A stretch of DNA of 64,000 bases from contig CAMZEB010000002.1 in NCBI GenBank assembly GCA_947305705.1, positions 16,115-80,114 of the forward strand, read 5' to 3'. The notes under the pieces are model-generated. The model did no database searches. It was given only the letters and a program-made list of their open reading frames with translations, and had not been told where the DNA came from. Of the stretch, positions 1 through 8,211 are shown in pieces. Every line of letters starts with the position of its first letter. The stretch's first letter is position 1. The position numbers were made by a program, and so were the translations under genes. This DNA comes from an uncultured Candidatus Saccharibacteria bacterium (GTDB lineage: Bacteria; Patescibacteriota; Saccharimonadia; Saccharimonadales; Saccharimonadaceae).

Positions 1-288
1 AGCGATTGCGACATCGCGCGCCTCGCTCGCCAGCTTTACACTAAACTGCCAGCACCGGTGCGTATAATTGGCATCACACTCTACAAACTCCAACCTACTG
101 CTGACGCACAACTTTGCCTCGAGCAAGACAAAAAAGACCACATCGACGCCATCTGCGCCGCCGAAGACAAAATCAACCTCCGTTTCGGCGCGCGCAAAAT
201 CCATTGTGCCGACAGCCTCGGCACCGACCAAGTCAAATGCAAAATTCCGTTCGGCTCCACACGCTACCTCGACCATTCCATCAATTAA
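1..288 (+). CDS. Y-family DNA polymerase (DinB/UmuC-like), C-terminal fragment
   Basis: The gene enters from the left edge; the frame is open from base 1 and stops with TAA at 286-288. The visible 95 residues fit the end of the little-finger domain of Y-family translesion polymerases. The stretch LPAPVRIIGITLYKL matches the family strand that follows the LARxLxxKL helix, and a later helix runs DKINLRFGARKIHCADSL, as in the family's xxINxRFG segment. The catalytic palm lies outside the window, so activity and subfamily (DinB or UmuC) cannot be judged. A stem-loop separates it from the convergent dcd gene. Confidence 0.66.
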   Translation, partial: SDCDIARLARQLYTKLPAPVRIIGITLYKLQPTADAQLCLEQDKKDHIDAICAAEDKINLRFGARKIHCADSLGTDQVKCKIPFGSTRYLDHSIN

Positions 289-315
289 AAAGAGCCGCCC
301 GAGAGGGCAGCTCTT
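287..315 (-). terminator. Intrinsic terminator of dcd
   Basis: An 11-bp stem (290-300 with 305-315, one mismatch) closes a GAGA loop. On the minus strand a run of five T follows it, which suits dcd. The plus side lacks a clear T run, so it may serve the polymerase gene only weakly. Confidence 0.75.
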
Positions 316-324
316 ACAGAGAAA

Positions 325-897
325 TTAATCAGGCGTTCTGGTCGTATCCTGGCCCTGATATGCTCCGTTGTACGGAGTCGACGTTTCAGTGTCCAGATAC
401 TCAAAGATGATCTGGCTGACGATATCGCCGGGGAAGATCTTGATAGGTACCGGCGCTTCGTTCTTGAGCTCAAGCGTAAGCGTACCCTCAAATCCAGCCT
501 GGATGTTCGTCGCCGTCTGAGTGACCAGACCGCGCCGACCAATCGATGAACGTGAATCAATCGTTGCGCAAATGTTTCTCGGAAGCTTGATGTATTCCAT
601 CGTAGTCGCCAGACAAAACTGCCCAGGCTGAATAAAATACGCTCCATCCCGATCGCAAGTCAGCTGCTCGTAATCAGGCTTAGAATGTAAATCAATAAAG
701 CCAGTACTAGAGCGCTTCAGCTCAAAGAACTGATGACCAACGCGCACGTCGAGGTTATTCGGCCCAACATTCGAAAGAACATACTCGAGATAAGGCATCG
801 CCTTACCTTTCTCTTTTGAGAAAACCGTCGTCTTTTCGTCGCGAACCAAACCATTTTCCAGGATTAATTTCCTTATTGTATCTCCAGATAACTTCAT
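325..897 (-). CDS. dcd: dCTP deaminase
   Basis: A 190-residue trimeric nucleotide enzyme that deaminates dCTP to dUTP, or is bifunctional to dUMP. The family motifs are present: a SRSSIGRRGL segment, then QAGFEGTLTLE with the catalytic-type Glu, and the FPGDIVSQIIFE strand. The length is normal. The start at 897 has a strong Shine-Dalgarno site (GGAGGTGG at 903-910) and gives MKLSGDTIRKLI, which matches the usual N-terminus. The frame is open further upstream to an ATG at 963 that lies exactly 6 bases after a -10 box (see findings), so a 212-residue form is possible. It is divergent from polA. Confidence 0.93.
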   Translation of the reverse strand: MKLSGDTIRKLILENGLVRDEKTTVFSKEKGKAMPYLEYVLSNVGPNNLDVRVGHQFFELKRSSTGFIDLHSKPDYEQLTCDRDGAYFIQPGQFCLATTMEYIKLPRNICATIDSRSSIGRRGLVTQTATNIQAGFEGTLTLELKNEAPVPIKIFPGDIVSQIIFEYLDTETSTPYNGAYQGQDTTRTPD

Positions 898-969
898 TTT
901 TTCCACCTCCTTATCTAGAGAAGCTATCAAATAACAAGCGGGGCTCTTCGCCTCGCTCAACATATTTAT

Positions 970-1012
970 ATTATAGCACACTTCACTTAAAAAGTCAATA
1001 TTAGAGTATAAT
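970..1012. promoter_or_regulatory. Overlapping divergent promoters of dcd and polA
   Basis: Minus strand, for dcd: TTGACT at 998-993, a 17-base spacer and TATAAT at 975-970, preceded by TGTGC. Plus strand, for polA: TATAAT at 1007-1012, ending 6 bases before the polA ATG at 1019. The polA promoter therefore overlaps the upstream face of the dcd -35 box, so the two may compete. Confidence 0.75.
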
Positions 1013-1018
1013 AGAGTT

Positions 1019-3433
1019 ATGAAAGATAATCTCACAATCATCGACGGCAAAAGTGTTTTTTATCGCGGCTATTACGCAATGGGGCATCTTTCGCTTCCAG
1101 ATGGCACTCCGACTGGTGGCGTCTATGGTTTTGCCGCAATGCTAATTGAGATTATCGAGAAACTTCAACCGGAATATATCGCCGTCGCTTGGGATAAACC
1201 CAAGACGAATATTCGCCGCCGCCGCGAGATTTATGCCGATTACAAAGCCAACCGCAAACCAGCACCAGACGATTTTTACGCCCAGATTCCGTTTTTGATG
1301 GAATTACTCCAGGCCTTCCATATACCACTATACGAATTTGACGATTACGAGGCTGACGATATTATCGGCACCCTTGCTCGCAGTGCCGCCAGCCAAGGCT
1401 TGCGCGTCGAGATTATTTCTGGCGACCTCGATATGCTCCAAATTGTCGACCAAGACATTCATATGTATCAGCTCAAACGCGGCTTTAGTGATGTTCAGAA
1501 ATTCGACATCGCCGCCGTCGAAGCAAAATACGGCCTCAAGAAAAATCAATTCCTCGATCTCAAGAGCATCAAAGGCGATTCATCAGACAACATACCAGGC
1601 GTGCCAGGCATCGGCGAGAAGGGAGCCGTAAAACTCCTCCAAGATTACGGCACCCTAGAAAACCTCTACGACCATATCGACGAAATTCCAGGCGCCAACA
1701 GTCAAAAGCTACGAGACGGCAAAGAGCTTGCCTTCATTAGTAAAAAACTCGGTCAAATCCAGTTTGACGCACCGGTAGTTTTTGACGCCAAAAACACCAA
1801 GCTATCCGACTTTAACCCAGACGAAGTTATCGCTGTGCTCAAAAAATATCAATTCAACTCTCTCGTGCCAAAGTTCAAAAAACTCTTTCCAGCAGCCGGT
1901 GCCGCACCAGTCAAAACCCCAGCCCCGACTAAACCTGTTGTAGAAAACACAACATCTTACAAGCTCCCAGCGCCACTCGATATCGAAGTCGAAATTCCAG
2001 ACAATCTCTACATCAGCCGCAACGTTAAATCCGATATGCACGACAACCTTGCACTCGCGCAAGAAATCCTTGCTGGTCGCCCATTCTGGGATCTTGGCCA
2101 GGTCGATTTCTTGCTCGACCCGCTCGCTCGCAAAACCGAACAGCTCGAGCTCATCAGCGCGACCGACGTCAAAGACGATTACGTCAAACAACGCCAACAG
2201 CTTGCCGCCATTCCTTCGCTCGAAAAAATCGCTACCGATTTCGACCTCCCGCTCATTCCGGTCCTTTACAAGATGGAAACTGCCGGCATCAAAATCGACA
2301 AGAGCCGCTTCGATGCGCTTCGCACCGAATTTACATCCGAAATCGAACAACTCGAACAAGAAATCTACAAACTTGCCGGCCAATCATTTAACATTAATTC
2401 GCCTATTCAGCTCTCCGAAATTCTCTACGAAAAGCTCCAGCTCTCAGCAAAGGGCATCAAAAAAACCACCCGCGGTTATTCTACTGGCGCCAAAGAGCTA
2501 GATAAACTCCACGGACTCCACCCAATTATCGAAAAACTCGAACGCTACCGCGAAGTTAGTAAACTACTCAGCACCTATATCACACCTTTCCCAACTCTTG
2601 CAGACAGCGACAACCGCATCCACACAACTTTCACGCAGGACGTCACAGCAACTGGCCGCCTATCGAGCGTCAATCCAAATCTCCAGAATATCCCAGTTCG
2701 CAGCGAAGACGGCAAACGCATCCGCGAATGTTTTGTTGCTGATGAGGGCAAAACTTTCGTTACTGCCGACTACGCTCAATTCGAGCTTCGCCTTGCCGCC
2801 GCCCTCGCAGGCGACCAAAACCTTATGGATGACTTTAATTCCGGCCTAGATATCCATACTAAGACCGCCAGCGACGCTTTCCACGTCCCGCTTGACCAAG
2901 TGACAAAAAATCAGCGCCGCGCCGCTAAAGTCATCAACTTCGGCGTCCTCTATGGTATGAGTCCAAAAGGTCTTTCCGATGCTGCCGAAATGAGCTTCCA
3001 AGAAGCCAAACAATTTATTGACCGTTATTTTGAACTCCGCGCACCAATCCGCAAATATCTCGACAACACCCTCAAGCAGGGTAGACAAAAAGGTTACGTC
3101 GAAACCTACTTCGGCCGCCGCCGTCCAACTCCTGACCTTTCGGCGCCTAATTTTCTCGTCCGCACTGCCGCCGAACGCGCCGCCGGCAATATGCCAATTC
3201 AAGGCACCGAAGCTGACCTAATGAAAAAGGCTATGCTCGCCGTCAGCCAAGCTTTGCCAGATAACGCAAATCTCATTCTTCAAATTCATGACTCGCTCAT
3301 CGTCGAATGTCCAGAACAAGACGCCCAACAAATCGCCACACTCCTCAAAGAAAAAATGGAGCAAGTCGCACCAGAACTTCCAGTCAAACTCGCTGTCGAT
3401 GTAAAAATCGGCAATGACTGGGGCAAGCTATAA
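1019..3433 (+). CDS. polA: DNA polymerase I
   Basis: An 804-residue repair and Okazaki-fragment polymerase. Residues 1-290 form the 5'-3' exonuclease: DDYEADDIIG, GDLDMLQIV and the helix-hairpin-helix SDNIPGVPGIGEKGAVKLL. The polymerase domain has motif A DYAQFELRLA (about residue 583), motif B RRAAKVINFGVLYG and motif C QIHDSLIVE. The middle region (about 300-420) is short and I see no DxE-type proofreading motif, so 3'-5' exonuclease activity is probably absent, as in many bacterial Pol I. The start ATG is 6 bases after TATAAT with no Shine-Dalgarno, so the mRNA is probably leaderless. Confidence 0.97.
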   Translation: MKDNLTIIDGKSVFYRGYYAMGHLSLPDGTPTGGVYGFAAMLIEIIEKLQPEYIAVAWDKPKTNIRRRREIYADYKANRKPAPDDFYAQIPFLMELLQAFHIPLYEFDDYEADDIIGTLARSAASQGLRVEIISGDLDMLQIVDQDIHMYQLKRGFSDVQKFDIAAVEAKYGLKKNQFLDLKSIKGDSSDNIPGVPGIGEKGAVKLLQDYGTLENLYDHIDEIPGANSQKLRDGKELAFISKKLGQIQFDAPVVFDAKNTKLSDFNPDEVIAVLKKYQFNSLVPKFKKLFPAAGAAPVKTPAPTKPVVENTTSYKLPAPLDIEVEIPDNLYISRNVKSDMHDNLALAQEILAGRPFWDLGQVDFLLDPLARKTEQLELISATDVKDDYVKQRQQLAAIPSLEKIATDFDLPLIPVLYKMETAGIKIDKSRFDALRTEFTSEIEQLEQEIYKLAGQSFNINSPIQLSEILYEKLQLSAKGIKKTTRGYSTGAKELDKLHGLHPIIEKLERYREVSKLLSTYITPFPTLADSDNRIHTTFTQDVTATGRLSSVNPNLQNIPVRSEDGKRIRECFVADEGKTFVTADYAQFELRLAAALAGDQNLMDDFNSGLDIHTKTASDAFHVPLDQVTKNQRRAAKVINFGVLYGMSPKGLSDAAEMSFQEAKQFIDRYFELRAPIRKYLDNTLKQGRQKGYVETYFGRRRPTPDLSAPNFLVRTAAERAAGNMPIQGTEADLMKKAMLAVSQALPDNANLILQIHDSLIVECPEQDAQQIATLLKEKMEQVAPELPVKLAVDVKIGNDWGKL

Positions 3434-3471
3434 TTATGCTATAATAAACAAAAAGCATAACCGTTTAGCCT

Positions 3472-5346
3472 ATGCCAACTATCAACGTCAAAGAAGATAC
3501 GCCTGCAAAAAGCGTCCAGATTATCGGCAACGTCACCAAGGACGTTTATTTGCGTATGGATAATCGCACGAACTCCTTTGAAACCGATCAGAACAACATC
3601 AAATGGCTCGACATTTCATTTGACGGCAGTCATCATCGCTATTTTTCTCGTGTCAGCATTTACGGCGGCGCGAGTATTAGCCTAGAAGTTTTGAGCCGCT
3701 TCGGCATCGATGCTAACATTTCCGGCACGCCAGCCGTATTCCTCGACGGTCAATTCATCGCCAAAGACACCCACACGACCTATCGCTACATCCTTTGCCA
3801 AGACGACAACACAAGTCATCTCGAACCGAGCGAACCTAACTATACATCCTGGAAAGCCCCAGCAAAAGCACCAGACTGGCTATATTTGGACAGTTCTGCC
3901 TATATTTCGCCATCTCTGTCTTCCGAAATACTCGCTTATCTAGAGACTAACAGCAACACAAATTTCGCCTTCGCTATCAGCTCACATAGCAACCCAAGCG
4001 CCAGCCATATCGCAGCACTCCTCAAACGTGCCGATATCATCGTTTCCGCTAAGAAGCTCCCGGAAGAGCGCGAATACATCCGCGTAACCAAAAATGAAAT
4101 CCAATACCTAGACCAACGCGTTTCCTGGGCCATCGACAAACACGACCTCTTCACTCATCTTTCCGCCTTCTCAACAATCGCCGCCTCGCTCGTTGGCGCA
4201 CTCATCCTCGACAAAGACGCTCCCGAAGCACTACTTATCGCCCGCGCAAATATTCAAAAATCTAAGCTCGGCAGTACTTCAAATCTCGCAACACTCGAAC
4301 GAACTATCGCCGACGATTACTACCGCACAGAAAAAATAAACAAGGAAGCAAGCAAAATGTCCGAAATAGAAGAAAACGCCAAAAAACTCGTTGCCGCAGG
4401 CAAAGGCATCCTCGCCGCCGACGAATCTGGCGGTAGCATCCACAAAAAATTCGAATCAATGAATATCCCAGACGACGAACAGCATCGCCGCGACTATCGC
4501 AATATTTTCTTCACAACGCCAGAACTCGAAAAATACGTTAACGGCGTTATCTTATTCGACGAAACCGCCCGCCAAACCGCCGATAACGGTCAAACCTTCG
4601 TCCAATTTCTCCAAGACCGCGGGATTATCCCTGGCATAAAAGTCGATCAAGGCCTCGTCAATTTCGATAATTCCGACGAAAAATACACCCAAGGCCTCGA
4701 CGGTCTAGCCGACCGCCTCAAAGAATATTACGCGATGGGCGCTCGTTTCGCAAAATGGCGCGCCGCCTTTGAACTAACCGACCACAGCCCAAGCGATATG
4801 GCGATACAAAAGAACTGCGAAATACTCGCCAGTTATGCCAAAGAGTGCCAGGCTGCCAACATCGTGCCAATCGTCGAACCAGAACTCGTCTATGACGGCG
4901 ACTATACCATCGAGCAAAACGCCGCCTGCACAGGCAAAATTCTCAAATGTCTCTTCCAAGAATTAGCCAAACAACAAGTTAATCTCGCTGGCTGCATTTT
5001 AAAAGTTAATATGATTCTCGCCGGCAAACGCCAAGCCACCCAATCAACTCCAGACGAAGTTGGCGCCGCTACCGCAAAGGTCCTCCGCGAAAACGTCCCA
5101 GCAGAACTCGCCGGTGTCGTATTTTTATCCGGCGGCCAAAGCGTCGTCCAGGCCACCGATAATCTCCAAGCCGTCACCAATAACGGCCCATTCCCTTGGC
5201 CAGTTACTTTCTCCTACGCTCGCGCTCTGCAAGATCCTGCGCTCCAAGCCTGGCAAGGCGACAACGCCAATGCCGATGCCGCCCGCAGCGCCTTCCACGA
5301 ACGCCTCGTCGCAAACGCTAACGCTCTAATCCGCCATGCCAACTAA
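3472..5346 (+). CDS. PfkB-like domain fused to class I fructose-bisphosphate aldolase
   Basis: One uninterrupted 624-residue frame. Residues about 300-624 are a class I aldolase: GILAADESGGSIHKKF, the AKW lysine (K428), IVEPEL, the Schiff-base lysine K511 in ILKVNM (family usually LKPNM) and LSGGQS. Residues about 1-290 resemble a ribokinase/PfkB fold: YGGASISLEVLSRFG near the start, ADIIVSAKKLPEE in the middle, and a C-terminal helix pair. The GAGD catalytic motif appears replaced by HLSAF, so the kinase part may be inactive or highly diverged. An in-frame ATG at 4357 with AAGGA upstream could also release the aldolase alone. A TATAAT lies at 3440-3445. The aldolase call is strong; the PfkB call is moderate. 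Confidence 0.85.
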   Translation: MPTINVKEDTPAKSVQIIGNVTKDVYLRMDNRTNSFETDQNNIKWLDISFDGSHHRYFSRVSIYGGASISLEVLSRFGIDANISGTPAVFLDGQFIAKDTHTTYRYILCQDDNTSHLEPSEPNYTSWKAPAKAPDWLYLDSSAYISPSLSSEILAYLETNSNTNFAFAISSHSNPSASHIAALLKRADIIVSAKKLPEEREYIRVTKNEIQYLDQRVSWAIDKHDLFTHLSAFSTIAASLVGALILDKDAPEALLIARANIQKSKLGSTSNLATLERTIADDYYRTEKINKEASKMSEIEENAKKLVAAGKGILAADESGGSIHKKFESMNIPDDEQHRRDYRNIFFTTPELEKYVNGVILFDETARQTADNGQTFVQFLQDRGIIPGIKVDQGLVNFDNSDEKYTQGLDGLADRLKEYYAMGARFAKWRAAFELTDHSPSDMAIQKNCEILASYAKECQAANIVPIVEPELVYDGDYTIEQNAACTGKILKCLFQELAKQQVNLAGCILKVNMILAGKRQATQSTPDEVGAATAKVLRENVPAELAGVVFLSGGQSVVQATDNLQAVTNNGPFPWPVTFSYARALQDPALQAWQGDNANADAARSAFHERLVANANALIRHAN

Positions 5347-5782
5347 ACCGTCAAAAAATGCCAGTAAAAAACACGGCAAGGCTTTCCTTAACGAAGCTGT
5401 CGCGAAATCTGGCTACTACCGTAAACCTATCACCAAAAAACGCGCCATCACCGCCGGTGTCGTTGCAATCCTCCTATTCGGCAGCGTCGGCATCCACGAT
5501 TTTATTATGCAAAACCGCAAACGCGGCCTCATTCATATGTTCATCGGCACTATTGCGTTCGGGATGTTTTTTGTACCGCTCTGCTACGGCATTTCCGTTG
5601 TCTATCGCTGCAGGGATACCGGCGAATGCATCGACATATCAAGCTACGACGACACCCTAAACACCATCCTCGTTGCCGGCATTTTTTTCTTTCTCGCGAG
5701 CACCATCTGGGGCATCGTCGAAGGCATCATTATTTTAACCCACCTCGGGCGCTTCGTAGACAAAACAACAGATAAGAAATAA
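5336..5782 (+). CDS. TM2-domain-like membrane protein
   Basis: 148 residues. A basic N-terminus (about 40 residues) is followed by a hydrophobic segment with FGSVGIHDFIMQNRKRG, a second hydrophobic segment, a loop containing CRDTGEC, and a last membrane segment with IWGIVEGIIIL. This order matches the TM2 domain pattern (G-x-HDFY then W-x-D/E-G). It overlaps the end of the aldolase by 11 bases, so it is translationally coupled to it. Function is unknown; I see no link to glycolysis beyond operon position. Confidence 0.72.
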   Translation: MPTKPSKNASKKHGKAFLNEAVAKSGYYRKPITKKRAITAGVVAILLFGSVGIHDFIMQNRKRGLIHMFIGTIAFGMFFVPLCYGISVVYRCRDTGECIDISSYDDTLNTILVAGIFFFLASTIWGIVEGIIILTHLGRFVDKTTDKK

Positions 5783-5791
5783 TCCTTACCC

Positions 5792-5872
5792 TTGACAAAA
5801 AGTCATTTTTGGCGTATAATTATAATATAACTTTGTTCCATAAACAAACTAGCACATTAGAGAGAGGAGGGG
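5792..5872 (+). promoter_or_regulatory. Consensus promoter, leader and Shine-Dalgarno of the 5878 gene
   Basis: TTGACA at 5792-5797, 17 bases, TATAAT at 5815-5820, followed by a second TATAAT. The string TATAATTATAATATAACT recurs at the promoter of the 63378 gene. The leader is about 50 bases and ends in a purine-rich AGAGAGGAGG ribosome site (about 5861-5870). Confidence 0.8.
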
Positions 5873-5877
5873 GCTAT

Positions 5878-6333
5878 ATGTCTCTTATTTTTAACTTAAT
5901 AGGGAATACGTTAATGGTTGCTAATACAGATAACAGCAGCCAGGATCTGCAAAATTTAACGATTTTGCAGAGTGTAACAAAGCAATACGCCTCAAATGAC
6001 AATAGAAGAGAAGCGCTCGATAGCAATGCGCTAAATATCTATTTCATTCAGGGTCCCGACGGAGTTAAATACGAATGTATCGAGGAAAATTACGGCACTA
6101 TCCAACATAAACTCTTCGAATTTCTCCACGGTAGAGGCACTGTCCCGTATATGATTATGTATAAACACGGAGTAGAACTAATCGTATGCGAACTGTCTAT
6201 CCCAAAAGAAGAGAAACAGCACCCGTTTTGGCGTGTCATTAGGACACACAACTACAACATCAGAGAAATCGATTATCTCATCGAAACAATGAGAAAAGCG
6301 AAGGTCTATATCTTCGGATTCGATTTCAAATAA
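5878..6333 (+). CDS. Hypothetical protein, 151 residues
   Basis: I do not recognise a family. The protein is soluble-looking, mixed alpha/beta, with a Gln/Asn/Asp-rich stretch around residues 15-35 and conserved-looking charged strands such as GPDGVKYECIEENYG. There is no signal peptide or long hydrophobic run. The start ATG at 5878 is chosen for the AGAGAGGAGGGGG site just upstream. It has its own strong promoter and terminator, so it is a single-gene unit. Its length, promoter and leader resemble those of the unrelated small genes at 40897 and 63378. Confidence 0.7.
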   Translation: MSLIFNLIGNTLMVANTDNSSQDLQNLTILQSVTKQYASNDNRREALDSNALNIYFIQGPDGVKYECIEENYGTIQHKLFEFLHGRGTVPYMIMYKHGVELIVCELSIPKEEKQHPFWRVIRTHNYNIREIDYLIETMRKAKVYIFGFDFK

Positions 6334-6367
6334 AAAAATCCCGCCTTGTTTAAAAGGCGGGTTTTTC
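6332..6367. terminator. Bidirectional intrinsic terminator
   Basis: An 8-bp GC stem (6340-6347 with 6354-6361) has an A run before it and a T run after it. It serves the 5878 gene on the plus strand and rplY on the minus strand. Confidence 0.88.
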
Positions 6368-6375
6368 TTATCTTA

Positions 6376-7056
6376 TTACTCAGCTTTCGCTTCTTCAGCA
6401 GCTGGCTCAGCAGCGGCGGCAGCTTCTTCAGCAGCCTTAGCTTCGTCAGCGGCCTTGTCAGCTTCGGCTTTTGCTTCACGTTCTGCGGCCTCTGCAGCTG
6501 GATCATAAACGTTAGCAATTGGAAGCTCCATATCGATTTCCTTATCGGCAAATTCGACGCCCTTTGGAAGGACAATATCAGCAACCGTCAAGCCATCTTC
6601 GACGCCAGCAAGCTTGCTTGCATCAACTTCGATTAACTCTGGGAGATCAGCTGGCTTCGCCTTAACATCAATCTCTTCAAGAACGATAGAGAGGACAAGG
6701 TGAGCTTTCGATGCATCGGACGTTTCAAAGTCAACAATCTTGATTGGGGCAGTCGCCTCAACAACTTCGTTTGCCTTGATTGCCTGGAACTCAATATTGC
6801 GAATAACGCGCTTTACTGGGTCGATATCGACGTTCTTTACGAGAACCATCTGTGCTTTGCCATCAATCGTAAGATCGATAGGTGAGTGATAACCAGCAGC
6901 ACGGACAGCCTTCTCGGTCTCGTTGTAGCTAGACTGGGTTAGAATTGGTTCATTTTTACCAAAAACAACCGACGGAATCAAACCTTGATCGCGTAGGTTC
7001 TTTACTTTTTTACCTGACACTTCGCGTTTTGCGAGTGCTAATTTTGCTTCGCTCAT
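6376..7056 (-). CDS. rplY: 50S ribosomal protein bL25 (CTC form)
   Basis: 226 residues: the N-terminal 5S-rRNA-binding L25 domain (LALAKREVSGKKVKNLRDQGLIPSVVFG, conserved VDIDPVKRVIRNIEFQAI) then the TL5/CTC C-terminal beta domain (DLPELIEVDASKL, DIVLPKGVEF). It ends with a low-complexity Ala/Glu/Lys tail of about 40 residues. Weak Shine-Dalgarno AGGA about 10 bases before ATG. Single gene, divergent from the YgjV-like gene. Confidence 0.95.
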   Translation of the reverse strand: MSEAKLALAKREVSGKKVKNLRDQGLIPSVVFGKNEPILTQSSYNETEKAVRAAGYHSPIDLTIDGKAQMVLVKNVDIDPVKRVIRNIEFQAIKANEVVEATAPIKIVDFETSDASKAHLVLSIVLEEIDVKAKPADLPELIEVDASKLAGVEDGLTVADIVLPKGVEFADKEIDMELPIANVYDPAAEAAEREAKAEADKAADEAKAAEEAAAAAEPAAEEAKAE

Positions 7057-7143
7057 TAAAATTATTCCTATTTTTAAAAATCTACTCTATATTCTAAGAT
7101 AAGCTCAAGAGAAAATCAAGCATAAACGTGATAAAATAGCTAT

Positions 7144-8211
7144 ATGGAAACATCTTTTGTTGTTGCCCAATCTTTGGCTGTCGTCGGCTGGTTTTTCCTG
7201 ATTTACAGTTATTACAAAGAAGACATCCAAAAGCTCCTCCGTATGCAAATCATTGCATGCTCATTCGAAACCGCCAGCTACATCGCCCTCGGCGCATTCG
7301 GCGGCTTTTTTGCCTGCCTACTCGACCTTGTCAAAGTCATCCTTTACTATAAAACCGACAAAGATAAGCTCATCTTCCTCTCCACTCTGCCGTTTTATAT
7401 TATTTTTGCCATCATTTCCGTCCAAGACGAAGGCTGGATCGCTTTATTGCCGGCCATCGGCGGCGTAATTGACGGCTACGTCCTCACGCGCAACAAAACC
7501 ACCGCCACTATCGGCTGCATTATATCTAGCACGCTTTGGATCATCTACGATTTAGTCGTACTCGCCTACGTCGCCGCCGCCGCCGATACTATCTTGGTCT
7601 TCTCGAACTTCTTCGTGCTTTTCCTCGGTTACAGCCACATCTTACATATCAACCGCCTCCACGTCATCAAGTGCCGCTACCTCACCCACAGTATCAGCGC
7701 GAACATTATCAGCCTTGACCGTAGCAATTACGACACGCAATACCTCTGGAGCATTGAGCAGCAGCGCAATATTTTCAAACTTAACCCTGACTCAATTCTT
7801 TTAATTCGCGATAAAAAGCACACTATTGGCTACATCAACTACATCACCATTACAAAAGAAGCCTACGACCGCATCAAGCGTGCGCACATTTTCTACCATA
7901 ATTTCGAGCCAGAAGACATCACCGTTCTTCGCCGCCGTCACAAAAACTATCTCATCATCGAGAGTATTTCAATCAACAAATCTTATGAATCGGACAAGAT
8001 TATCGACCTTATTAGCAAGCATTTCCGCAGTATGCTTCGCCTCAAGCACAACCAAGGCTACAATGTCCACGGCATCATTTCTGTCGGCATTTCCGACTTC
8101 GAAAAAGAGTTTCTCAAAGCCAAAGGCTTCCTTCATATCAAAGATTATCGCGACGGCGAGTCACTCTACGAATTCGACGACATCGCCGTAGCAAAATACA
8201 TCAAAGATTAG
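7144..8211 (+). CDS. YgjV-family membrane protein fused to a GNAT-like domain
   Basis: 355 residues. The first 165 residues hold about five membrane segments with the YgjV pattern (AQSLAVVGWFFLIYSYYKEDIQKLLRMQ, then ALGAFGGFFACLLDLVKVILYY). Residues about 185-355 are soluble and look like a GNAT acyltransferase fold: ILLIRDKKHTIGYINYI as central strands, a YLIIESISINKSYE strand, an amphipathic helix, and a late EFLKAKGFLHIKDY element like the family's xFYxKxGF. The classic acetyl-CoA loop (RxxGxG/A) is not obvious. ATG is 6 bases after TAAAAT (7132-7137), so leaderless. The last 4 bases overlap the end of uvrA. Function unknown. Confidence 0.72.
   Translation: METSFVVAQSLAVVGWFFLIYSYYKEDIQKLLRMQIIACSFETASYIALGAFGGFFACLLDLVKVILYYKTDKDKLIFLSTLPFYIIFAIISVQDEGWIALLPAIGGVIDGYVLTRNKTTATIGCIISSTLWIIYDLVVLAYVAAAADTILVFSNFFVLFLGYSHILHINRLHVIKCRYLTHSISANIISLDRSNYDTQYLWSIEQQRNIFKLNPDSILLIRDKKHTIGYINYITITKEAYDRIKRAHIFYHNFEPEDITVLRRRHKNYLIIESISINKSYESDKIIDLISKHFRSMLRLKHNQGYNVHGIISVGISDFEKEFLKAKGFLHIKDYRDGESLYEFDDIAVAKYIKD

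Noticed and set aside
1802..2383. Long antisense open frame inside polA (193 codons)
   Set aside because: It lies opposite a certain gene, has no ribosome site, and its Phe/Glu/Val-rich composition is the mirror of polA codon use. The same holds for other long antisense frames, such as those opposite murL, gltX, der and uvrB.
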